Origin: Verrucomicrobiia bacterium
GTDB taxonomy: Bacteria > Verrucomicrobiota > Verrucomicrobiia > JABWAM01
NCBI GenBank assembly: GCA_028687435.1
Contig: JAQUAF010000005.1
Coordinates: 84,737-148,736, forward strand
Reading direction: 5' to 3'
DNA length: 64,000 bases
The notes under the pieces were generated by a model, which made no database searches, was not told the origin of the DNA, and saw only the letters and a program-made list of their open reading frames with translations. Below are positions 55,201 to 62,883 of the stretch, piece by piece (positions within the stretch are counted from its first letter, which is position 1; each line of letters begins with the position of its first letter). The position numbers and the translations under genes were made by a program.

Positions 55201-55496
55201 AAGGGCTGCAAAAGCCCCTGCCGTTTTTTCCCAACGCCTCTTTTGCCTTTGCCGATTGCACCCGGCGTTGGATGCAATATGAAAAGAATGGGAAAAAAGG
55301 CAGAAAACCCGGCAATCCCCTTGAGCAGGCCCGGATGATCTGGTCTCCCGCTTATGATGCAAATGATTCTTCCGAGAAGAACGACCCTTATTTCGACTTC
55401 TTCTTTGGCCACGACGATCTTTCGGATCCAGGGTTTCCCCTGTATGCGATCAAAGTTTTTGATCCCCTTTTGAACCATCAGGAGCCCCTGCAATGA
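52233..55496 (+). CDS. recC: exodeoxyribonuclease V, gamma subunit
   Basis: 1087 residues from ATG 52233 (MAQRQFHLYRSNQIEKL, the family's N-terminus); an in-frame ATG at 52170 is an alternative. RecC motifs: FVYPRDFIFSILQ, HCCHGPMREVEVLHDQLLDL and ICLLGLGDAAFPRQPKRIGFD. The C-terminal half is the inactivated nuclease-like fold that recognises Chi in the RecBCD complex. Contains two C runs (8 at 52862, 9 at 54584). Followed by recB with a four-base ATGA overlap, so translation is coupled. RecBCD repairs double-strand breaks and degrades foreign linear DNA. Confidence 0.95.
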   Translation: MAQRQFHLYRSNQIEKLATRMAKLLEHPLPGVFQPETVVVQGRGMSRWLSLELARRNGLCMNQAFVYPRDFIFSILQAWHPDKTGGLINNPGLMSWKIMDSLPSISGQDAFAPISNYLADQDPLKQFQLAEKIASVFDQYLVYRPDILSGWENDPSSHDWQAILWRHLSQNGRHGLPLGQIMKSTDFSSVPSSSETPLPSRICIFGISSLPPLYLDFIYALSSHIPIHLFLLSPSPDSLEDVDTARELEKKRQRESARLGGEFSLPELHLYEINPLLASLGKQGRELFQLLFAKDEIQEHDDFTEPDSDSLLGTLQRHLFHLDDPITDICEVSPQDRSIQIHCCHGPMREVEVLHDQLLDLFQTHPGLHPQDIMVMSPEIEEYAPFIRAVFERPGNDRHKIPYSISDRHPRADNSVVDLFLNILDLPQSRFTSRQAISLLETPILRQRFELNDEDLAAIRRWIQEAGIRWGIDGEHRHRVMGLDFENCSWRQGLDRLLLGYAMRGDNRDVFQGILPYDPIEGDLARLTGRLNLAVETLASMEKRLQQARTLSDWIEELGMILESILPEDESSRAAARPIRQALESLSKTASENVFTGKIDHRIIAYHLENLLVTQATTGGFLMGHVTFCSLKPMRCIPARVICLLGLGDAAFPRQPKRIGFDLIEQNPRPGDRSSRADDRQLFLETILTARQILYLSYSGLSPRENVEAPPSVVVCELLDYLDHIVRFQQPVRAALTTRHRLQPFSPAYFQGKSLFSYSAANLEASRLLAGETAMAASSPSPPLLPPTEEKWMEVELEDLIRFFQNPSKFFMIQRLGIRLRQGEQIVDEKEPFAVSSLARFKIKEEIIDSHLTGKIPPDWSNVSGREVFPVGTSGKHLFEAEKIEARQFWENLREWVKPEKKTSRINLAIGRFTLTGNIHPLHGNRLIQFHCSNTKGKHLVRFWLNHLAASAAASPFEETLCFFEDASHRLPKVKNPETILEQLLEIYWEGLQKPLPFFPNASFAFADCTRRWMQYEKNGKKGRKPGNPLEQARMIWSPAYDANDSSEKNDPYFDFFFGHDDLSDPGFPLYAIKVFDPLLNHQEPLQ

Positions 55497-58400
55497 GCGC
55501 CGCGCCCCAGGAGTTTTCCCTCGACCGGTCACCGATGAAACGCGGCGTCACCCTGGTGGAGGCCAGCGCCGGCACAGGCAAAACCTTCAGCATCACCGGC
55601 ATCGTGACACGGCTTCTCCTGGAAGAAGACATCCGGATCGAAGAAATCCTGGTGGTCACCTTCACGGAAGCGGCCACTCGCGAATTGCGGGAAAAAAACC
55701 GCCACCGCCTGGCGCTGGCCGCCGAACAATGCCGATCCACGCTGGAAAACCGGCCTGTGAATGATCCGCTGCCGGAAATGGCGGCGCGGCTCAAGGCCGA
55801 TTCCGGAAAAATCAAAGCGGACCTGCACCGGCTGGAACAGGCGTTGCATGATTTTGACCGGGCGGGAATCTTCACCCTCCACGGTTTTTGCAACCGGATG
55901 CTCCACGAAAACGCCTTTGAAAGCGGAATCCGGTTCAACGTGGAACTGACTGAGGATGCCCTCTCTCTCCGGGAGGAAGTGGCGGAGGATTTCTGGCGCC
56001 GCCGTTTTTACAAGGCGGACGAGTTGGAAGGAGGTCTCATTTGCCAGGCGGGTTTTGGCCCCGGCGAACTGGCGGAACTCCTGAACCAGCGCGCCAACCG
56101 GCGGGATCTGGTTTTTCTGCCTCCGGCCACCCCCGGGGGCTCCGCCGGACAAATCAAAGCGCTGGCACAAACCCTTGAAAAAATCAAGGAAGCCTGGAAC
56201 AGGGAGAAATCGCTTTACGCGGAAGGCCTGCCCAAAGGAACTCCGGTTGAACATAAAACGAACAAAACGCCCAAAAAATCGGAAATCAAGAAAGCCATGG
56301 AACGGCTTGCCACACAAGACATCCATGTCATCCCCATGCCCGGGCTTCTTGACGCCATCTTCCAGATCGGCTGCCACCGGTTTCCCGGGGCCGGCAAGGA
56401 TTCATTTCCGGCTTTGTGCAGCGCTTTTCACGATCTTCAATCAATCCATCTCCGAAACATCCGGCATGAGTTTCTCGATGAAGCCGACCGTCAGATGTTC
56501 CGGCTCAAGCAACTCCGCAACACCCAGACCTTCGATGACCTGCTGCTGCGTCTTGACGCAGCCCTCCGGGGCGATGGCGCCGCAGCCCTGACACAAGCCA
56601 TCGGCCAACGTTACAAAGCCGCCCTGATCGACGAGTTTCAGGACACCGATCCGGTTCAATATCATATTTTCAACACCCTCTTCGGCCAGGGCCGGCATTT
56701 CTTCTTTCTGATCGGCGACCCCAAACAATCCATCTACGCCTTCCGGGGTGCGGATATCTACAGCTATCTGGCGGCACGAAAGCTGGCCAGCAATGAATAC
56801 ACCCTGAGTTTCACCCGCCGGCCCGAAAAAACCCTGGCCCATGCGGTCAACGCCCTGTTTACCGCCCGCAACAATCCCTTCCTGCATCCCGGAATCACTT
56901 ATCAACCGGTGGAATCGGCCGGTCTTGCCGACAAGAAACCTTTCACCCGCGACGGACAACGGCCCGTGACGCTGCTGGATGTGGTCTTCATCACCGACTC
57001 AACAGCATTGCCAAAAAAAGATGGAAACATCCCTCCCTTGGGCAAGGAAAAAGCCAATGATTTTATCTGCAAAAAGGCGGCTGCCGATATACTGGCGCTT
57101 CTTCAGGATTCCTGCCGCATCGATTCCAACCCCATCAGTCCCGGGCAGATTGCCATTCTGGTGCGAACCTCTTATCAGGCACAGGACATCCGTGAGGCGG
57201 TTGAAGCGCGCGGCATCCCCTGTGTCATCCGGGATGAGGAAAGCGTATTCCACTCGGCTGAAGCCCGCATATTGGGAATGTTTTTGGCTGCGGTTCTGGA
57301 ACCGTTCAATGACCAGTTCGTGAAAGCGGCAATGGCCACCCCGCTCCTGGGAATGAGCCTTCCTCAAATCCTGGAGATCGAAAGCAGCGAGACAAAGAGC
57401 GAAGACTGGCTCAAGACTTTTGAGCGCTACCGGGAGACATGGACAAAGTGCGGCTTCATCGTCATGTTCCACCAATTCCTTGACGAGCAAAGGGTCAGGC
57501 CCCGGGTGCTTTCCCACCCCCAGGGCGAACGGCGCCTGACCAATTTTCTTCATCTTTCGGAATTGCTTCATCAGGCCCAAATGCAACAACGGCTCGGTCC
57601 GGCCGGGCTTCTCCAGTGGCTGGACGAACGGCAGACCGATGAAACCCGCGCCCCGGAAGAATACACCTTGCGGCTGGACAAGGATGATGACGCCATCCAA
57701 GTGGCAACCATGCACAAGAGCAAGGGACTGGAATACGACGTGGTTCTCTGCCCTTTTCTTTGGGAATCGGCGGACACCAAACGGTTGAGCTATGTTTTCC
57801 ACGACGAAAAGGAGGGCTGCTCCCGTCTGGCAATGGACATCGAAAAGAGTCCATCAAGCCATCCCAAGGCAGTGAGGGAAAACCTGGAGGAATGGCTGCG
57901 GATCTTTTATGTCGCCGTCACCCGGGCCCGGCACATGTGCCGCCTCTACTGGGGACACCTCAAAGGGCAAAACCTCTCCACGTTCGGCTACCTCTTGAAT
58001 CTCTACGACCAGGTGAACCTGGAATCCGGCGAAATGGATGCCAATGTCCTGGTGGATGCCTTGCGCCGGCTCAACTGCATTGGTCTGGAAACGGTTGACA
58101 TCAACATCCCCCTTCCTCCCGGAACCTTTCAACGGTCCTCCGTCCGAAAAGATCCGCTGACAGCCCGCACCCTTTCCCGCCGGATTCCGGATCAACCGCT
58201 GGTCGCCAGTTATTCCGCATGGACCTCCCGGAACCATCCGGAAGACCCCGACCGCGATTATGATCTGTCTCAGGCCACCCCCCCCCTTGCGCCGTCGGGA
58301 GAAGGGCTTTTCGCCTTTCCCAAAGGAGGCAAGGCCGGCGACTTTTTCCATGAACTCCTGGAAACCATCCCTTTTCAGCCGGATTCCCGGACGCCTGAAA

Positions 58401-59047
58401 CAGTGCGGGAAATGCTGCGCTTGCACGGTTTTCCAGACAAGAAGTGGACCGGTCCCGTCTGCGCCATGCTGGACGAACTCCGGGCCCGCCCACTGGATGC
58501 GGCAGGGACAACCGGCCCGCGTTTGGAGGAAGTAAAACCCTCCGACCGGCTTTCGGAAATTCCCTTCTATTTCCCCCTGAACCCATTTTCCTCCTCCGAC
58601 GTGGCCCGCGTATTCCGGAATCACAGCCAGGGCCTGGAAGACGAGGATTTTCCGCGCCACATGGAACGTCTGCATTTTGACTCCCAATCCGGTTTTCTGA
58701 AAGGCGTGATCGATCTGTTTTTTCAACATGGCGGCCGTTATTACGTCCTGGACTGGAAATCCAACTGGCTGGGCTCCAATCCCGGCTTTTACCAGGGCAG
58801 GCATCTGCGTGAAGCCATGACGCGCAATTTTTACATCCTGCAGTACCATCTGTATGTTCTGGCCTCCTGCCTCTATCTGCGGCAACGAATGCCAGATTTT
58901 GATTACGAAAAACATTTTGGCGGCGTGCAATATGTTTTCCTGCGGGGCATCCATGCCGGTCATTCCGGAAGCGGAGTGTTTTCCCAACGCCCCGCCCCCG
59001 CATTGATGAATGAGCTGGAAAAACTTCTTTATCATGAAACTCGATAA
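55493..59047 (+). CDS. recB: exodeoxyribonuclease V, beta subunit (helicase-nuclease)
   Basis: 1184 residues. UvrD/Rep-type SF1 helicase with Walker A VEASAGTGKTFS near residue 22-33, TFTEAATRELREKNRHRL, Walker B LIDEFQDTDPVQYHIF, IGDPKQSIYAFRGADI and, later, VATMHKSKGLEYDVV. C-terminal RecB nuclease domain with LDWKSNWLG. Contains a nine-C run (58278-58286). It starts within the recC stop and overlaps recD by 14 bases. The order recC-recB-recD matches a standard operon except that ptrA is absent. Confidence 0.97.
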   Translation: MSAAPQEFSLDRSPMKRGVTLVEASAGTGKTFSITGIVTRLLLEEDIRIEEILVVTFTEAATRELREKNRHRLALAAEQCRSTLENRPVNDPLPEMAARLKADSGKIKADLHRLEQALHDFDRAGIFTLHGFCNRMLHENAFESGIRFNVELTEDALSLREEVAEDFWRRRFYKADELEGGLICQAGFGPGELAELLNQRANRRDLVFLPPATPGGSAGQIKALAQTLEKIKEAWNREKSLYAEGLPKGTPVEHKTNKTPKKSEIKKAMERLATQDIHVIPMPGLLDAIFQIGCHRFPGAGKDSFPALCSAFHDLQSIHLRNIRHEFLDEADRQMFRLKQLRNTQTFDDLLLRLDAALRGDGAAALTQAIGQRYKAALIDEFQDTDPVQYHIFNTLFGQGRHFFFLIGDPKQSIYAFRGADIYSYLAARKLASNEYTLSFTRRPEKTLAHAVNALFTARNNPFLHPGITYQPVESAGLADKKPFTRDGQRPVTLLDVVFITDSTALPKKDGNIPPLGKEKANDFICKKAAADILALLQDSCRIDSNPISPGQIAILVRTSYQAQDIREAVEARGIPCVIRDEESVFHSAEARILGMFLAAVLEPFNDQFVKAAMATPLLGMSLPQILEIESSETKSEDWLKTFERYRETWTKCGFIVMFHQFLDEQRVRPRVLSHPQGERRLTNFLHLSELLHQAQMQQRLGPAGLLQWLDERQTDETRAPEEYTLRLDKDDDAIQVATMHKSKGLEYDVVLCPFLWESADTKRLSYVFHDEKEGCSRLAMDIEKSPSSHPKAVRENLEEWLRIFYVAVTRARHMCRLYWGHLKGQNLSTFGYLLNLYDQVNLESGEMDANVLVDALRRLNCIGLETVDINIPLPPGTFQRSSVRKDPLTARTLSRRIPDQPLVASYSAWTSRNHPEDPDRDYDLSQATPPLAPSGEGLFAFPKGGKAGDFFHELLETIPFQPDSRTPETVREMLRLHGFPDKKWTGPVCAMLDELRARPLDAAGTTGPRLEEVKPSDRLSEIPFYFPLNPFSSSDVARVFRNHSQGLEDEDFPRHMERLHFDSQSGFLKGVIDLFFQHGGRYYVLDWKSNWLGSNPGFYQGRHLREAMTRNFYILQYHLYVLASCLYLRQRMPDFDYEKHFGGVQYVFLRGIHAGHSGSGVFSQRPAPALMNELEKLLYHETR

Positions 59048-60785
59048 TCTGACCACGGAGTGCTCCATCCTGAAGGAGATCGACCTCTCTTTCGCGGATT
59101 TGATCCGTCGATTGGATGACAACCGCTCCAGATGGACAGTCCCCCTGGCGGCCCTGGTCAGCCAGCAGATGGGCGAAGGCCACATCTGCCTTCCGCTTGG
59201 AGAAGCCCCGGTTTTGAGGGATGAAAAAGACCAGCCGCTTGAACTGGAGTGGCCGGATCCCGAAGCTCTGGCAAAAGACATCATCCAATCCCCCGTCGTC
59301 GGACGCCCAGGCCAAAAACGCCCCCTGATTCTGGATGGCGAGCGCCTCTATCTGGAACGATACTGGTGCTATGAAAAACAAGTGGCCGAAAAAATCCTGT
59401 CATTTGCCGGACACCCCCCGCCCGGCAACCATGACGGGGCCGCCGGAAATCTGGAACAATATTTTGGAAAGAATGCCGATGATCACCAGTTGGCGGCAGC
59501 CCGAATGGCCATAAACAACCCGTTTTGCGTCATTGCAGGCGGCCCGGGAACCGGCAAAACCACCACGGTGCTTAAAATCCTTGCAACCCTGGCCGGGCGG
59601 GCCGGAACCAAGGAATTAAAAATCCTTCTGACTGCCCCCACCGGAAAGGCGGCCGTCCGGTTGCAGGAAACCCTGCGCCAGGGAATCGGCAAACTCACGC
59701 TGCCCGAAAAAATCCGCAATCAAATCCCCCTCGAAGCCTCAACCCTCCACCGTCTCCTGGGCCCCATCCATGGCTCGGTTGATTTCAAACACAATCGCGA
59801 CAATCCCCTCTCCGCCGACGTGGTGGTCGTGGATGAAGCGTCCATGGTGGACCTGCCTTTGATGGCCAAACTCCTGGCGGCCATTCCCGATGGCGGACGG
59901 CTGATTCTTCTGGGCGACCAGGATCAACTCGCATCCGTGGACGCCGGCAGCGTTTTGGGCGATATTTGCAGCGCCGCCGAACGCCAGCGCAAGGCCGGCA
60001 AGGGGCTCCTGGCTGCATCCATCACGACACTCTCGAAAAATTACCGTTTCAATTCCAACAGCAGCCTTCCATCGCTCTGCCAGTTCATCAAGGAGGGAAA
60101 AGGTGGGGAAATTTTGAAACTTCTCCGCAAAAAGGACGATCCTTCAATCTCCTGCGCGGAACTGCCCTCTCCCGCAAACCTGCGACGGCAACTCGCCGAA
60201 GAAGTCCTGGAACACCTTGTTCCCCCGCTGACCTGCCCGGACCCCATGACGGCCCTGGCATCTTTTGCACGGTATCGAATCCTTTGCGCCACCCATCACG
60301 GTCCTTACGGTGTGGAAACCCTGAACCAGCTCATTGAAGACCTTTTGATTGAAAAACAAATCATCCCCCAGCAAACACCCCTTTATCATGGACTCCCGAT
60401 CATGGTGACCTCCAACGATTACCGGTTGCGGCTTTACAATGGCGATACTGGCGTGTTTTTCAAAACAGAAGGACAGGACACAAGGGCCTTTTTTGCCGGA
60501 AGCGATGGAGCTCTTCGTTCATTTACCCCGCTGCGGCTGCCCCCGCATAAAAAAGCCTACTCCATGACGATTCATAAAAGCCAGGGATCGGAGTTTGAGC
60601 AGATTCTGCTGATCCTGCCCCCGGAGGATATGCCCCTTCTCACCCGCGAACTCCTTTACACCGCCGTCAGCCGCGCCCGCAGCAGGGTGAAAGTCTGGTG
60701 CTGCAAAAACATTTTTGAAACAGCGGCCGTCCGCCGGACACGCCGATCTTCAGGGCTGGCGGACAAACTGGCCGTCACAGAGTGA
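59034..60785 (+). CDS. recD: exodeoxyribonuclease V, alpha subunit (5'-3' helicase)
   Basis: 583 residues from ATG 59034, inside the end of recB. RecD helicase: Walker A AGGPGTGKTTTVLKIL (residues about 165-180), LLTAPTGKAAVRLQETL, ASTLHRLLG, VVVDEASMVDLPLM (motif II), LGDQDQLASVDAGSVLGDI, and the C-terminal UvrD_C_2 motif AYSMTIHKSQGSEFEQILLI with TAVSRARSRVKV. With recC and recB it gives a complete RecBCD. Normal length. Confidence 0.97.
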   Translation: MKLDNLTTECSILKEIDLSFADLIRRLDDNRSRWTVPLAALVSQQMGEGHICLPLGEAPVLRDEKDQPLELEWPDPEALAKDIIQSPVVGRPGQKRPLILDGERLYLERYWCYEKQVAEKILSFAGHPPPGNHDGAAGNLEQYFGKNADDHQLAAARMAINNPFCVIAGGPGTGKTTTVLKILATLAGRAGTKELKILLTAPTGKAAVRLQETLRQGIGKLTLPEKIRNQIPLEASTLHRLLGPIHGSVDFKHNRDNPLSADVVVVDEASMVDLPLMAKLLAAIPDGGRLILLGDQDQLASVDAGSVLGDICSAAERQRKAGKGLLAASITTLSKNYRFNSNSSLPSLCQFIKEGKGGEILKLLRKKDDPSISCAELPSPANLRRQLAEEVLEHLVPPLTCPDPMTALASFARYRILCATHHGPYGVETLNQLIEDLLIEKQIIPQQTPLYHGLPIMVTSNDYRLRLYNGDTGVFFKTEGQDTRAFFAGSDGALRSFTPLRLPPHKKAYSMTIHKSQGSEFEQILLILPPEDMPLLTRELLYTAVSRARSRVKVWCCKNIFETAAVRRTRRSSGLADKLAVTE

Positions 60786-60894
60786 AAGATCCCGGCGAAT
60801 CTTTCACTCGCGATTCGGACCCGGAATCCGGCCCGGTTTTTTCTTTGCGACGGCACGCATTGAATTATTTTCCATCTCCTGTTATACAAGGGGC

Positions 60895-62862
60895 ATGATT
60901 CGCCACATTCTTCTTGCCGGACTTTGCTGGACACTTTTCACCCCGCTCGCGATCCATGCGCAAAACAAACCCTTCGTCCATCCGCTTTTTGGAAACAACA
61001 TGGTCCTGCAACGGGATGCCAGGATATCCATCTGGGGGTGGACCACCCCGGGCAAGGAGGTCTCGGTCACCCTCTGCGATAAAAACGCCAGGGCCACTGC
61101 CGGCGAAGGCGGCAAATGGATCGTTCAACTCGACCCCGTCACCGCAGGCGGCCCCTTCAATCTCATCATTGAAGGGCCTCAAAAACTGACCCTGTCCAAT
61201 ATTCTCGTGGGGGATGTCTGGATCTGCGCCGGCCAATCCAACATGGAAATGGGCATCACCATGGTCAATCAAGGGGGGGAAGAAGCCGCCAAGGCCGATT
61301 ACCCATCCATCCGCCTTTTCAGCGTCGGCAGGATTGCCTCCCCGGAACCCCAGCCGCTCTTGCGCGGCAACTGGCAGGTCTGCTCGCCCGCAACCATCGC
61401 CAACGGCAATTGGAAAGGCTTTTCGGCTGCCGCCTACTTTTTCGGGCGCCATCTGCATCAGGAATTGAAAATCCCCATCGGTTTGATCCAGACCACATGG
61501 GGCGGGACCCCTGCCGAATCATGGCTTTCTCTCGACGCAATCAAAACCCTGCCTTATCTCAAAGAACAAGTGGATTACTTTGAACAGGCGGCCAGCGAAT
61601 CAAAAAGAGGCCCTGCCAACCTCAACCAGAAAATAACCGAGTGGTGGCAGTTCAACGATGTCGGCTCCTCCGAAGGCGCCGGCTGGGCCGCTCCAACATT
61701 TGTTCCCAGCCTTTGGAAAACCATGGACAATCCCAAGCCTTGGAAAAGCGGCGGACTTCCCGGATTCAACGGCATTGTCTGGTTCCGCCGCGAGATCGAC
61801 ATCCCCGAAGCGTGGGCAGGCAAGGAATTGCTTCTGCATCTTGGCAAAATCTCCTCTCGCGACACCACTTTCTTCAATGGCGTCAAAGTCGGCGGTTTGG
61901 AACAAACGAATCTGGCGCGGGACTACAAAATCCCCGCCAACCTGGTGCGCAAAGGCAGGAATCTCCTGGCCTTGCGCATCCTGGACACCGGCGGCGCCGG
62001 CGGATTCATTGACAAGCCGGAAGATCTCAAGATCGAACTGCCGGGCGATACCCAAAACCAACCCATCCCCCTCACCGGCCCATGGCTTTTTCACGAAACC
62101 ACGAGATGGGAACAAACCACCCCCTACCCAACCCGATTCGAAAACAATCCCCAATACCTCTCAACCGCTTACAATGGCATGATTGCGCCGTTGGCGCCCA
62201 GTTCCATCAAAGGGATCCTCTGGTATCAAGGCGAATCCAATGTCCCGCGCGCCAAACAATACTTCAACCTTCTCTCAACCTTGATCAAGGATTGGCGAAC
62301 CCGGTTTGAACAACCCGAAGTTCCCTTCTTCATCGTTCAACTGCCCAACTATTCGACACCCCGGCCAACCCCTTACGACTCGACATGGGCCGAACTCCGC
62401 GAGGCCCAGGCCCTGGCGGCAAAGAAAAATCCAAAATGCGCCCTGGTCGTCACCATCGATATCGGCGAACCCGATTTTCACCCCAAAAACAAGCAGGATG
62501 TGGGCAAACGTCTGGCCTTGAGCGCCCTGAACCTCGCCTATGGACAACCCGGCGAAGCCAGCAGCCCGGCATTCGACACCATGGAAATCAGGGACAAAAC
62601 CGTCCGGGTTCATTTCACCCAAACAGCAGGCGGATTGCTCTTTAAAAATGGCGACAAACTGTCCGGATTCGCCATCGCCGATGCAAACCGGAAATATGAG
62701 TGGGCCGACGCCGTCATCGAAGGCGATTTTGTCAACCTTAGCTCCCCCAAAGTGGAAAAACCCATTTTTGTCCGCTACGGCTGGGCTGAAAACCCAGGCT
62801 GCAACCTCTACAACAAAGCCGATCTGCCCGCCATTCCCTTCCGCTCCGACGGGCCAAAATAG
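60895..62862 (+). CDS. secreted sialate O-acetylesterase-like protein
   Basis: 655 residues from ATG 60895, preceded by AAGGGG. Signal peptide (IRHILLAGLCWTLFTPLAIH then AQ). SGNH-type SASA domain: catalytic Ser in CAGQSNMEMG (residues about 110-120), and WYQGESNVP later. A galactose-binding-like insertion (residues about 285-390; GIVWFRREIDIPEAWAGKEL) splits it. Removes O-acetyl groups from sialic acid or xylan. Next to recD but on its own promoter; not functionally related to RecBCD. Confidence 0.92.
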   Translation: MIRHILLAGLCWTLFTPLAIHAQNKPFVHPLFGNNMVLQRDARISIWGWTTPGKEVSVTLCDKNARATAGEGGKWIVQLDPVTAGGPFNLIIEGPQKLTLSNILVGDVWICAGQSNMEMGITMVNQGGEEAAKADYPSIRLFSVGRIASPEPQPLLRGNWQVCSPATIANGNWKGFSAAAYFFGRHLHQELKIPIGLIQTTWGGTPAESWLSLDAIKTLPYLKEQVDYFEQAASESKRGPANLNQKITEWWQFNDVGSSEGAGWAAPTFVPSLWKTMDNPKPWKSGGLPGFNGIVWFRREIDIPEAWAGKELLLHLGKISSRDTTFFNGVKVGGLEQTNLARDYKIPANLVRKGRNLLALRILDTGGAGGFIDKPEDLKIELPGDTQNQPIPLTGPWLFHETTRWEQTTPYPTRFENNPQYLSTAYNGMIAPLAPSSIKGILWYQGESNVPRAKQYFNLLSTLIKDWRTRFEQPEVPFFIVQLPNYSTPRPTPYDSTWAELREAQALAAKKNPKCALVVTIDIGEPDFHPKNKQDVGKRLALSALNLAYGQPGEASSPAFDTMEIRDKTVRVHFTQTAGGLLFKNGDKLSGFAIADANRKYEWADAVIEGDFVNLSSPKVEKPIFVRYGWAENPGCNLYNKADLPAIPFRSDGPK

Positions 62863-62883
62863 CCTCTCCTGGAATTTTAATCC

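Noticed and set aside
57854..59381. long minus-strand frames (426 and 476 codons) opposite recB/recD
   Set aside because: They overlap each other and two well-supported genes; no protein motifs.
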